Source: Lonicera japonica (taxonomy: Eukaryota; Streptophyta; Magnoliopsida; Dipsacales; Caprifoliaceae). From it: a stretch of 64,000 nucleotides of DNA. The stretch lies in NCBI GenBank assembly GCA_021464415.1, contig CM038466.1, positions 30,224,833 to 30,288,832 of the forward strand, given 5' to 3'. Below the pieces are notes generated by a model. That model did no database searches. It saw only the letters and a list, made by a program, of their open reading frames with translations, and had not been told where the DNA came from. The position numbers and the translations under genes are program-made. Position 1 is the stretch's first letter. Every line of letters begins with the position of its first letter. Positions 12,001 through 22,045 of this stretch are shown here, one piece after another.

Positions 12001-15000
12001 TGAGTAAAAAAGTCCATCAAAGAACAACAAATGAAAATGACAAAAGTAAGACATTACTTCCTCCCTGCAAAATTTTGTACAACTTTGCCTCAGAGAACAA
12101 TTGCTGATGCTTTGTCTTGATATTTTCCTGCAGATAAAAGAAACAATATCAGCATCATAACCCCCTTAAGATATTGATTATTGCAGGTAAAAGCACTGCA
12201 AAATCATTTTACCTAAAATCTCTTCAGAAAATTTCAGACTTGAATCTATCAACTGAAGTAAATACAATCTTGAAAAATAAATCAATTGATGTGAAGGTTG
12301 GTTAATAGAGACAATGTCTATCCGTATTATTTGATAGTTGGCACTGATTTCAGACCATCTACAGTACGTAATTTCCCAATCAAACCACGCATAGAAAAAG
12401 ATTTGATGGTGCTACCTCAATAGAACGTGTTCAAGTATTTCTATTATTTTCTAACAGTAGAAAAATCTCTAACTAATACCATGCCATCATCTCCATCAAC
12501 AAGCTTTGATAATTGAAACCCGTAGCCAACTAAATAGTGAAATTTGTGATTTTGTAATCGAGGGCTACTTCGATCACCAATCATAGAAATTACAAACATC
12601 AACATATACATATATGCTTATTCCTACCATATAGAACAAAATAGTTTTCTCAATATACTTGAAAACACAAAGTCCATAGTATCAGCAAAAAGGCAGCTTC
12701 GTAGAGAAAGTGAGAAACGGCCTGATCAATGTAGAAAATAGAAGCAGCAACAAATAACAGAACTTCCAATGTATCTTCAAAAGTTCATTACATCTAAGAT
12801 GACAATGCCTATATCATGCACCATGTATGATTGTAAATCTACAAACTGCAGTTTAGTACTGTATATTTTTATGGCTAGGTTGGGTCCAAGAGAAATGCAC
12901 GAATTTTCAGAGAAAAGAGTTCTTCTATTCAGGTTTTGTGGGATACAACAGTTTTCCTAGCTTCTCGCTGGCTCATGTAGTAAGTGCTTTTAGAGGACTT
13001 TCTTTGTCAGATATTCAGAGGAATTGGAGACCTTTCCTTAACTGACATTTTCCATTCTTTGTTTTTCGATTAATATACCCACACACATATTTGTACTTTA
13101 GTTGAGGACACATTGTCCTCTTCATATACTTTGTACTAGTTTCCATTCTTTTCTCTTTCCATTTAAAAAAATACCCTAACATATTTTTAGTCTTTACTTT
13201 TGGGATAAGCTACTAAATACCCATATTGAGCAGCTTGACGTAAAGCAAATAAACAACAAAAAGGAGAAACTAAAGAAATTTCACATGGAGCTTGTTGAAG
13301 ACCTTGTGCCCGAAGTTAGGAAGTTTGAGGGTTAAAACTAAGGGTAGTTTTTTCGGTTAACATAGTGTTCATAAGCTAATAGCTACACCTATTTTGATTT
13401 TATAATGTTTATGTATTAACGTATTCCCATCTTTTGTGGATTTCAGTAGTAGCTATGGTGCATTGTATTTCAGATTTTCAGATAAATTTATGTGGTTTGG
13501 CTAGTATTATGCATCTACCCTAGCATAGAATCAAAAGGTCTTGAGTTTCCTGTTTGGCATTCTACGCAATGCCTAAATTGACCTTACCTAGGGATTTTAA
13601 TATATGAAATCTCTAAGCACTCAAGCCGTACTTCAGCAAGCTTGTATTCATCGGTTCACATAACCCAAAACAATATGTGAAATTATTTCCATCCCTTCCT
13701 TATCCATCCTATTACGCTACTCTTTGGCCATTAAAATTAACATCAAAACTCTTAAACAACGCCTAGTCAAAATTCTAACTGCCAAATAACTTTCCAATAC
13801 AAGCCAAGTCTGCACTTTTTCTCAAATTGAATAACCTTTTCTGTATTTCATAAACAAAACCTTGGGTCCGTTTCATAACAAAATGGAAAATGACAGCAAA
13901 ACCAATTGATTTGTGTAAGGTGGAAAATAAGTAGAGGGGTGAGGTGAGATCCTTTCCATCTCCTGCTCATTTTTATGAGTAGATATCCTCCATCCTCCTT
14001 TATTTATTGTGGAAAATTTTTCTTCGCCGCCACCAAAGAAAATTTTCCATGGAAAAAGCAAAACAACATCTCACCACATCCCTCAACTTAATTTCCAACT
14101 TCTCACAAAAATACATAGTTGCCCTACCATTTTCTATCTTTTTATCAAACGAAGCCTTAGACTTACCATAAAATCAATTTTAGGCAACCTCATCCCATGT
14201 TTCCCAAAGCCATACTAGACCTTTATAAACCAAGTTTAACATATGTCAAGAAGAAGAAAACATTTGATATATAAGTTTTGTTTCTTATCAAAAAAAGAAG
14301 AAAACATTTGACCCATAACATCGTTCATCTTTCATAAATTATAACTTAATTTACTTTCAAAAGCAGTCATGGGAGTTTTCCGTATAAAAGTATTTCCAGC
14401 CTAAAGTAGCTACTGAAACTGGCACTAACCAGTAAACGCACCACCATAACCTCAAATAGTTAAAACATAATACTACTTCAATTATACTACTATCATGTAA
14501 TTAATCCAAATTCTGAATCCAAAATGCAAGCTCTTACAGAAACCAGAAATTGAATCAGACCACAATTTTAGGATGTGCTTGGAAACTCCAAAGCATGCTA
14601 TAAAATTAGGAGGCACATCATTTCAAATTTGAACCACCATGACTCCAATTCCAATTGTAAACCTTGAATCAAACACACTCTCGATTAACCTTAAAAGAAT
14701 TAGAAACCAAGAGTTATTTTGTCTTTTTAACCTCTGATTGCTGAAGACAAAATGCTAAACCTTGAAGGGTAGTAGTGTTAACGTGTGCCTTATGGGCACA
14801 TGATAAGAACTCAAATAGAAAGAAAAAAAGCACAAAATGCATTAAGTGATGCACAAATTCTCATGCAATAGCTAATTCTTTCCATTTATAACATACTTAA
14901 CATGTGCCCTAAAAGCACCTATAGTGGGAATGGTAAATTGTTAAATTTACTATACCCCTCACACAACGGAAAGGAACTTAATAGACAAACTTACATTATA

Positions 15001-15883
15001 TGGTAGAGAGAGGGCAAACTTACCATTTGCCTAAATTTTACTCATATGCCGCTTCTTTAATGGTATCAAAATTACAAAAAAAAAAAAAATACAAGTATAG
15101 GTCACTCGTATCAATTTTGAGCTAAAAAATATATATAAGAAATTGCTTCATACGAGTGAAGCTCACTTGTATGAATCCTTTTTTTTTAGCTCAAAATTGA
15201 TAAGGGGAAAAGCACCATGGTACGAGTATTGTTTATGCCATATCTGCTGTATACAGTCTCAAAACTTAATAAGCAATTCTTAAATTTGGCTCTAAATTTT
15301 ACTATTACACTGTGGATGCTCTAACGCTACCAAACTTTGAATGTGTGTTATTCTATTTAGATTTGAATACTAATTGGCATTTTACTGTTTTACCCTTACT
15401 ATTATGATAAGTAAAAAGAATCGGGGCACCAATAAAATATTTTTTTATTAAAGTTAAATTAAGCATTCAACGCATATGTTAACGCTAAATGCTGAATTTT
15501 AACCCAATTCATTATTAAGATGTTAGAAAACAAAAACTATTTCTCCCTCTTAACGCTAAATAGACATTCATTTAGCATTAACATCTAAAAACAAACACCA
15601 CCTAAATGTATGAACAACATAAGGAAAAATTCTCAAGTAATCAAAAGAACAGAACAACTCACAAGCTTAATTGCAACCTCTTCATTTGTGCCAATACAAG
15701 TACCTGCAAAAATTAAACCTCAAATATCAAAAAAATTCAAACCTGGAACAAACAAAAATACAAAGAAAAACAGAGCAGAAATCAAACAAACTAAAGAAAA
15801 CCTAGATAAATCTCTCCAAAGGAGCCACTGCCTATCTTTCGACCAAGACGAAACTTATTGCCAACACGAGGCTCCATCATCAT
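6096..15883 (-). CDS. CKL: Casein kinase 1-like serine/threonine kinase, 13 coding exons
   Basis: Protein kinase of the plant CK1/CKL family. Exons: 15883-15802, 15703-15663, 12127-12058, 11955-11807, 11452-11357, 11258-11188, 10134-10073, 9672-9609, 8515-8431, 8339-8213, 7701-7619, 7532-7469, 6202-6096. All introns are GT-AG, every phase closes, and the sum is 366 codons plus TGA. Seen: start [16 protein letters not shown] (three in-frame ATGs, so the exact start is uncertain), glycine loop GSGSFGE (about 18-24), VAIK lysine (about 40), HRDIKPDN (about 128-135), DFG (about 151-153), and SINAHLG (about 183-189), the CK1 replacement for the usual APE motif. TKKQKY (about 222-227) resembles the CK1 nuclear-localisation segment. 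The tail after [11 protein letters not shown] is only about 65 residues, shorter than in many plant CKLs, and the last two exons are less certain than the kinase domain. Intron 2 is 3.5 kb, and several introns carry MITEs. Family certain, subgroup not assigned. Confidence 0.95.
6375..6600. repeat. MITE-like copy with central GCATGC palindrome (last CKL intron)
   Basis: Starts 'gggtattttt' with 'ccccccgtttttaatgcg' and has a central 'cccctgcatgcgggg', matching the element at 11.5 kb. The right end is eroded and no target duplication is clear. It lies in the intron between the last two CKL coding exons. Confidence 0.6.
6736..7115. repeat. MITE with ~100-bp imperfect terminal inverted repeats
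   Basis: The left end 'gagctaggctataaagac' is mirrored on the right as 'tttatagcctagctc'. The inverted repeat continues imperfectly for about 100 bases on each side, including 'ggattccctctct' and 'agaagggatg'. CATA flanks both ends (6732-6735 and 7116-7119) and may be the target duplication. It is non-coding and sits inside the last CKL intron. Confidence 0.85.
7236..7312 (-). repeat. tRNA-derived SINE-like head
   Basis: On the minus strand an A-box-like 'tgtctagtggttgg' is followed about 40 bases later by a B-box-like 'ggttcaaatc'. The stretch does not fold as a proper tRNA, so it is read as a pol III promoter relic of SINE type. It lies in the last CKL intron. Confidence 0.35.
7792..7955. 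repeat. Short MITE, same family as 11.5 kb
   Basis: Begins 'gggttttttttcctttcccc' and ends 'aaagtcaaaaaatgccc', with a central 'accgtatgcggggt'. The flanks 'taattttat' and 'taagttttat' look like a degraded 9-bp target duplication. It lies in CKL intron 10, between exons 10 and 11. Confidence 0.65.
8846..9132. repeat. Mutator-type MITE with perfect 9-bp target duplication
   Basis: Terminal repeats begin 'gagtaaacaatcgaaatgac' on the left and, reversed, 'gagtaaacagttcaaatga' on the right. Both sides are flanked by TTTTACTTT (8837-8845 and 9133-9141). A 9-bp duplication is the Mutator superfamily signature. Inside, a 52-bp unit starting 'ggaatggtcaaagt' is repeated (8964 and 9016). It sits in CKL intron 8. 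Confidence 0.9.
9285..9416. repeat. Stowaway-like MITE
   Basis: The 132-bp element starts 'ctccctcagccccaaatta' and ends 'taatttgggatggagggag', the classic Stowaway (Tc1/mariner) termini. A TA dinucleotide precedes it; the matching base pair on the right is CA, so the duplication has one change. It sits in CKL intron 8. Confidence 0.9.
11496..11759. repeat. MITE with perfect 9-bp target duplication and central palindrome
   Basis: Termini are 'ggg' followed by a T run and 'actttgcccccc' on the left and 'gagtaaagtcaaaaatccc' on the right, flanked by AATTTAAAA at 11487-11495 and 11760-11768. The centre carries 'cccccgcatgcggggg', a 16-bp perfect palindrome. The 9-bp duplication suggests a Mutator origin. 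It sits in CKL intron 4, upstream of exon 5. Confidence 0.88.
13864..14156. repeat. MITE of the 'GGCTCCATTTGATTG' family (CKL intron 2)
   Basis: The left end 'gggtccgtttcataac' pairs with the right end read in reverse as 'ggcttcgtttgataaaaag'. The interior shares 'tcatttttatgagtagatat' and 'accaaagaaaattttccatg'-type blocks with the copy at 16.5 kb. Confidence 0.75.
14785..14919. repeat. Short foldback element
   Basis: An inverted repeat of about 23 bases: 'gtgccttatgggcacatg' on the left against 'catgtgccctaaaagcac' on the right, about 90 bases apart. It is MITE-like and lies in CKL intron 2. No target duplication was established. Confidence 0.6.
15109..15202. repeat. Two-tier hairpin (nested palindrome)
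   Basis: A perfect 21-bp outer stem pairs 15109-15129 with 15182-15202 (tatcaattttgagct then A6, and its complement). An inner stem pairs 15147-15159 (ttcatacgagtga) with 15163-15175 with one mismatch that could be a G:U pair in RNA. It lies in CKL intron 2 and is likely a foldback MITE or its remnant. Confidence 0.8.
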
Positions 15884-16006
15884 CCACAGTTCAAAACCCT
15901 AAAATTACCGATAAAGATTGTTTGATTGATAGATAGATAAAAATTAAAAATTCGATAATCATAGTAGTATGGATAGATGAATGTCAGTAATCAGTGCCGC
16001 TGTTGG

Positions 16007-16045
16007 GGTCAACTATTGTAGTCACGTGCAGGACTCGTGACGTCA
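16007..16045 (-). promoter_or_regulatory. Promoter cluster: W-box, G-box and TGACGTCA
   Basis: About 125-165 bases upstream of the CKL start codon lie, within 39 bases, TTGACC on the minus strand (16012-16007, a W-box core bound by WRKY proteins), CACGTG (16023-16028, G-box) and TGACGTCA (16038-16045, a perfect C-box/CRE palindrome bound by bZIP factors). The motifs are seen directly. Their use as the CKL promoter is inferred from position. No convincing TATA box was found. Confidence 0.6.
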
Positions 16046-16150
16046 TTTGGAGCTTTAATATTGAGGTCACCAATTTCCATAAATTAATTTCACAAACATA
16101 ATAATTAAAAAAATAAATACGTTAGGGTTTGTTTGATTCGTAACCTGTTT

Positions 16151-16931
16151 AAGGTGTGTTTGATTGTCAAAGTTCTTCGTACGTTGTTTTTCATTTTTCA
16201 TTTTTTGTTGGTATTTAATTATCTAATTTTTTAGGCAACATAAACTTCACATAATTCTTTAATATAAGTCAATGATACATGGGACGAGAAAAAGCCTAGT
16301 GGTAAGTAAATTTTCACCCATAAAAAAAGAAGAAAAAAAAAAGTGAATGATACATAAAAGTACGAAGTTATTAGTTAATTCTTTAGCCTACCTTAAAGAA
16401 AATAAGTTCTAGGTGAGGCGAAAAATGGTTCAAAAACCAAAAAGTTCAATTTTTTGTTAAATGTAAGCAATCAAACACTTAGGCTCTATTTGATTGAAAA
16501 GATGGAAAAGAAAATAAATTTAGTTAGTTTGTATAAAAAGATAGAAAATAAGGTGAGAGATGTTACTCATTTTATGAGTATATATCATCCATCTTTCAAT
16601 ATTTTTAGTGAAAATTTTTTACTCACCACCAAGCAAAAACAATTTCTTCATGAAAAAAACTTAAAATTCAAGAGGATAACACATATATCATTCAACTTAT
16701 TTTCCATCTTTTCACAAAAACTAACTTAATTTATTTTTCTTTTCCACCTTGCAATCAAATGGAGCCTAAAAGTTAGAAAATATGTTACCATTGAAAGAAA
16801 AAAAAGGGACATATTTTCTACTTATAAAATAAATGCAATCAAACACCTTAAAAATATTTTTTCTACAATTGAATTGCCTAAAATATAAACATTTTTACAT
16901 TAATTCCATATTTGCAATCAAGCACACCCTT
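16151..16931. repeat. Outer MITE interrupted by a second MITE
   Basis: The left end 'aaggtgtgtttgattg' and the right end 'caatcaagcacaccctt' form terminal inverted repeats. The interior contains the separate element at 16482-16766 and further internal 'caatcaaacac' motifs (about 16468 and 16838), so at least two insertion events are nested here. Confidence 0.6.
16482..16766. repeat. MITE of the 'GGCTCCATTTGATTG' family
   Basis: Terminal inverted repeats of about 75 bases begin 'ggctctatttgattg' and, reversed, 'ggctccatttgattg', each followed by 'gatggaaaagaaaataaatt'-like sequence. TTA on the left and TAA on the right flank it, compatible with a PIF/Harbinger (Tourist-type) origin though not proven. 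It is nested inside the larger element. Confidence 0.85.
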
Positions 16932-17501
16932 ATTATAATTTGTTTTTATAGTATAGTTCTTGAGTAATTTATGAAAATGAAAAAAAAATAAAAGGGAAAG
17001 TGTGGACGAGGATTTCATATTCGTGAATAGTCAAAGTACCACAAACACAAGAAGCTATGGATAAAGCTATAAAGAAGTGAGTGGATTAGCTTGTTTGGTA
17101 AAAGCGTCACATGCACTCTCAAAAGATTCGAATTTAAGTCTCACAAAAGATGCTAATTGCTGGCCACCAAAAATTTTACAATTACCAAAATTCAACTTGA
17201 AGCTTTTAATTAAATTCAATTTTCTAAACACATAGTAGCTAGCCGCTTTATTGTGGTTTATATGGCCTGTTACCAAAAAGGACCAATTACCCCCTTAAAT
17301 GTTTAAAGGTTATACGTGTACATACATTAGTTAAGTTTGCCTTTTTAAATTTTTTTTATTAGCATTGGTTCTTGCCCCCTTTAATTTTAAACAAAAGTAA
17401 TATTAGTATTAATTTTTTTTAAATTTACAAAAATTAACATTAGTTTTAAAATTGCCTCCTTTAAAATATTTCTTGCCTCCGCCCCTTTATGCATGTGGCT
17501 C

Positions 17502-18101
17502 TAGGGGTGTTTTCGGTTTCGGTCGGGGTAGAAACTAGGGTACCCCAAACCCTCCCCAAATTTTATAGTTCGGTTCGGTTCGGTTCGGTTTCGGTTTTCG
17601 TACCTATGAAACCCAAACATTCCCCAAATTATTCGGTTTCAGTCCGGTTCGGTCTCATTCGTTTTTTTTTATATTTTTAAAACTTTAGTTCAAAATTGCA
17701 CTAAAAATATAAATTCACTCAAAAGGCGCTACAAAAAAAATTATATAATGTATTTATTTTAATAATTAGCTTAAGTAATTATTTATAAATGTAAATAATC
17801 CATAGGATTGAGTCATTTATATAATGTAAATGTTGTAAGAAAGTTTTCTTTTTTTCTTCAACGTATTGTAAGACAACTTAAATAATTACATTAAGTTAGC
17901 AAATATTTTTTTTTAAAAGATTCGGTTTTTTGGGTCCAGTTCGGGGACCCCGAATCCCCAACTCATACCGATCCAAATCAATCGGTTTCGGTTTCGATTT
18001 TTGATTTTGGTTTCGGTTTTTTTTTTGTTCGGGAAATTTCGGATCGCAACGGATCGGTTCAATTTGTTCGTTCGATTTTCGGATTTCTGACAACACCCCT
18101 A
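17502..18101. mobile_element. Non-autonomous hAT-like element
   Basis: The 600-bp element begins TAGGGGTGTT and ends AACACCCCTA. Next to each terminus are runs of 'cggttcggtt' and 'ttcggtttcggtttt' type. There is no coding capacity. Flanks 'gtggctct' and 'atggccct' could be an eroded 8-bp target duplication. The terminus type and its relative at 60.7 kb, which has a perfect 8-bp duplication, support hAT. Confidence 0.7.
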
Positions 18102-18956
18102 TGGCCCTATGTGGCCCCTTGATACACTACTATAGCAAAAGCTTAACCGGGATTCGTAACGTCCAAAATCTTTTCTCAACTTCGTTGTAATTAATTCTTT
18201 TGGTGGTAAAATTATATATATATATAAATCTTTTATTTTTGTACTTATATGAATGATTGCTCAATAACATTGTATATAATTATGACAAGTGGTTGGATTG
18301 TAGTTTAAGTAGTAAAGAACTCTCCTAGTTAAAAAAGAGATCTACTATTTGACTCTTAACATTAAGACAACAAATACATATACGAAAAAATTACACTAAA
18401 CCCTCTTGTGCTTTCTCTGGATTTACAAGTCGCCCCCTTATAAAATTTTACCCGGTTGTTAAGGGATTATTTAGCATGATTTTACATTTTACGTAACAAT
18501 CAAAATGTTTAACATATTTAACCTTCCATTATTTAAACAATTCATAATGGGTAACACATTCAAATAACAAACATAACTATGTCCTTTACACGAGAAATCT
18601 TTAGCTGCCTTTTCTTAAGAGTTAATGTGAACTTTGTCAACTTCTACTTAAAGTTTTGATGACACAAAAAACTCATCATTTCAACTACCATCAGCCAAAT
18701 CTAACACACCCTCAAAAATATAAATGGGTAATTAGTTTTTCGTTTGGTTTTAACTTCGAAATTAGACTTATACTTCTATTTTAGTGTCAAAATTAAACTT
18801 TGCATCTTTACCGCATAATTTTGAGTAAGTTAGATTTTTAGATGCCGATTATCAAAACAGGAACTAAGTCCTAAATTCGACAATGGGTCAAAGTCGAAAA
18901 AGCCCAATAAATACATCTCAAGATCAAAATTTGTACAAAAAAAAGGGGTAATTAAG
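18102..18956. other. Spacer downstream of EPFL with a possible MITE relic
   Basis: About 18730-18935 shows 'gaaattagacttatacttct' on one side and 'aacaggaactaagtcctaa' on the other, similar to the 11.5-kb MITE family but eroded. Otherwise nothing is recognised. The segment is likely to include the EPFL 3' untranslated region. Confidence 0.4.
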
Positions 18957-20067
18957 TTAAGGATTGAAGATGGTAGGGCCACACTTGCATTTCCATCCCT
19001 CAGGCTCATAATTAGTATATTGGACTTCCAAATGGGGTGTGGTTCTGGGCACTTGAATGGCAATACATGGTGTACATCCCCCACATTTGTGCTTGCAATT
19101 TGGTGGTCTTGATCCAAGCTTGCTAAACCCTGATGTTGTATAATAATGTACTTCCACATTATTCTTCTTTGGTTTTTCCATCTTTGCAAGCCCCTTCAAG
19201 TCCAAAAAGTTTAAAGAATCTTAGTTTTTTCATGTAACCAAACAAACCCTTATCATTTAAGGTATAATTTGTTGAAGGCATGAATAGTGGACAGTGTCGA
19301 AGGCAAGAATAATGCAATAAGTAATTGTTATTTTATAAAATAATTTTTAGACTTTGTTAATGTAAATAGTGTCGTAGGCACAAGTAACTTATAACATAGA
19401 TAATTTTTAAATTGTGAATTGCTCTAGCAAGCATGAATAGCCTAACATTTTCACCTTTTAATTTTAATTTTAGCAATCACTAAACATGCCACCTATGACC
19501 TATCTCTAGTTGTAAGCATAAATTATATCAAGTATTATTTTTCTGGGGTTTTCTTTTTTGGTGACAATTATATTAAAAGTAGTTTCTTTTTTGAAATAAA
19601 TTAAAAATGAAAAATCGTGTGGGATGATAAAAATACCTCAAGGGAAAGTTATTATGTACAAACCAATGCGTCTAGTCAAGTACAAAACAAATTCAACGGA
19701 AAATGAAGCTGTGGTTGTTTATTATAAGCTGAAATTCAACTGAAAGTTATTATATTAGTATAAGCTGTGGTTGTTTATAATAAACTCAACTGAAAATGAA
19801 GTGAAAATTAGAAAAATTCAAGTACAAAACAAATTTCACTATAGTTATTTTATATGTGTATACTATATAGGTAGTAATTCGTGTCAAAAACACTAACAAT
19901 TATTTAAAAACTATCATTAAATCTTGGGAACACAATTATTTATATTTTATATGTTTTTAAAATTCAAAAACTATTACCTTTCATTATATACTAGATTATA
20001 ATTTGTGTCAAATACACTATTAAAAATATTTTAAATTTTAACATTTAAAAATTATTACTCCTTTATT

Positions 20068-20100
<33 letters not shown>

Positions 20101-20787
20101 GGGGGGGGGGGGGGGGGGGGCGTACCTGTTTTGAGGGAAAGGGTAGTTGGGGAGTCTGCATAACTTGGACTGTGTCTGGTCAAGGTTAGAACTTAGAAGG
20201 TTAGTACTAGTAGTAGTACAATATAAGAATTGAACTTTTGGAAGACAAAAATAGGCTACAAGCACACATATTATAGTCTAATGACATCCAAATTCACTCT
20301 TAACTTAAAAGCAAATAAATAAAATAAAAATAATATTAATCTGATACCTCCTAAAAGTAAATGAGATTATTACTAGTTTGATATATATATATATATTCGG
20401 AAAATAAATAAGATTAGTAATTAGAAATGAATGCATCAATAGCCAAAGGAGAATCCCGTATTTTTTTGGAAGGGTGGGCTGATATCTACATTTACTGTTA
20501 GGTTATACTAAAATACAGTTCTGGTTTGTCTGGGATTAAATCCTCCCTTGTCAATAACAAATAAATAAAATATTAGAAGTTGAAAAGTAGTTTTTTTTTT
20601 TAGAGAGAGAGAGAGAGAGTGAATATATTATATATATATATATATATATATTAAGGGTGGAGACTGGAGAGTAACCTTGGTGATGATGAGCAACATCAAT
20701 AGTTGATGCAGAACAAGCCCAACTCATTATTTGCAGAGCAACTACAAAGAAATAGTAGTAGATTCTTCTTCTCTTCATTTTCAACAT
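18957..20787 (-). CDS. EPFL: EPIDERMAL PATTERNING FACTOR-like secreted peptide precursor, two exons
   Basis: Precursor of a cysteine-rich apoplastic signalling peptide of the EPF/EPFL family; members signal through ERECTA-family receptor kinases in stomatal and growth patterning. Exon 1 is 20787-20676 (first ATG; MKRRR at 20778 is equally plausible) and exon 2 is 19219-18957, joined across a GT-AG intron of 1456 bases. The phase-1 junction makes one Asp codon, and the product is 124 residues (121 from the second ATG). Seen: basic start and hydrophobic signal peptide (IYYYFFVVALQIMSWACSA), a linker, then the mature domain beginning GSRPPNCKHKCGGCTPC and ending NYEPEGWKCKCG. It has six cysteines in the family spacing C-x3-C-x2-C-x2-C...C-x-C. 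The NYEPEGWKCKCG end looks closest to EPFL1-3-type peptides, but I do not assign a member. A (GA)n tract lies just upstream of the ATG. Family very likely, exon joining well supported by frame. Confidence 0.9.
20068..20120. repeat. (GA)n followed by a 20-base G run, in the EPFL intron
   Basis: About 13 GA units (20068-20094) then a purine bridge and 20 consecutive G (20101-20120). The G run could form a quadruplex in single strands. It is also a likely place for assembly length errors. Confidence 0.9.
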
Positions 20788-20790
20788 TTT

Positions 20791-20814
20791 AGAGAGAGAG
20801 AGAGAGAGAGAGAG
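20791..20814. repeat. (GA)n tract in the EPFL 5' leader
   Basis: About 12 GA units immediately upstream of the first ATG. Read in the gene's direction this is a (TC)n pyrimidine tract, common in plant 5' untranslated regions. Confidence 0.85.
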
Positions 20815-20815
20815 A

Positions 20816-21992
20816 CTATGAGTGTTGTATTTGAAAATAGTATAGTTGTAGATAACTCACACTTCAAAATGGCTAAATATGATTGCTAGAAATATAAGGA
20901 TTGGTTAAAAAAAGGGTTACACCAACAAGAAGTTTCTTAGACCAAAAAAAAAACAAGAAGTTTCTGTTTAAAGCAAGTGAAAAAGCCGGCCCTAATAGGC
21001 TAATAGTAAGTTCAGCAAATGGTCAAGACTATAATGTTAAAACTTCAAAGGTTGGTGACGTGGTGTTAATGCATTTATACATTTTTTTTTCCTCAATAGT
21101 GGTTTTTACGCAATGTTCAATATAAAATTAATTCTCGCTTATACAATTGTGCTTGCCGTTGGTCATAAAAGATTTTGAACATATGGGAATCGAACTATGG
21201 ATGCTCCGATATAATAATGAGATTACTATCACAATCATTCTTTGATTACATTAAATTTTATAAAGGAAGATTTTGTTATGAATTAATCTTATATTCTAAC
21301 AAATACACAACGATCACATTAAATATATTATTTTTTTATATTAGATATATACGTCTTTCTCTAATTATTTAAAATTAATCTAGTTAGTTGCTTGATCGTA
21401 TGTAAAAAAAAAAAATAGCTCTATTGTCGATGCATAAATTATTAGTTCAAACCAATGTTCTAACATTCTTAAAAGGCCATAGATTAAATATTCCCGATTA
21501 ATCTCGATTTTTAGATCAATGGTTCAAACTTGTATAACAACTTTAAGGCATATAATGCTATGTGGTAAAAATTATTTTGGCAACAACAATTCTATACAAA
21601 GATATAGCATGTGATTATTATCTCTACTTTTAATAATCTTTTTGGTCAAAAACTATTAACCCCGAGTAATTTACTATTGCCAATTCTATCCTTGTTTTAC
21701 TTGTGTATAGATGAAGTAATCACTTAAAAAATATGTAATATTTACTTGGATAAATGATATATCATTTGGATTATATAATTAAGATTGTCTAGCTTAATAT
21801 GTTGGTTAGAATTAGATATGTTATAGATTATTTATTTTCCAAAGCACTTTTAGTGGTCGATTAAATAATTTCACTTAAAAAATAAAATTATTTTATTAAA
21901 ATAAATATAATTCAATCAGATTTTTTATGCCACGTGTCAAATAAACCTTGAAGTGCACAAATTGGTGCATGGAGTTGTGAATATTTTGAATT

Positions 21993-22045
<53 letters not shown>

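Noticed and set aside
15610..15936. 108-residue plus-strand frame
   Set aside because: It is the opposite strand of CKL exons 1 and 2.
20038..20265. Extra EPFL exon ending at a good donor (AAAACAG|GTACG)
   Set aside because: Exon 1 joins exon 2 directly in phase and gives a complete precursor. The extra piece has no family similarity and lies in repeat-rich intron.
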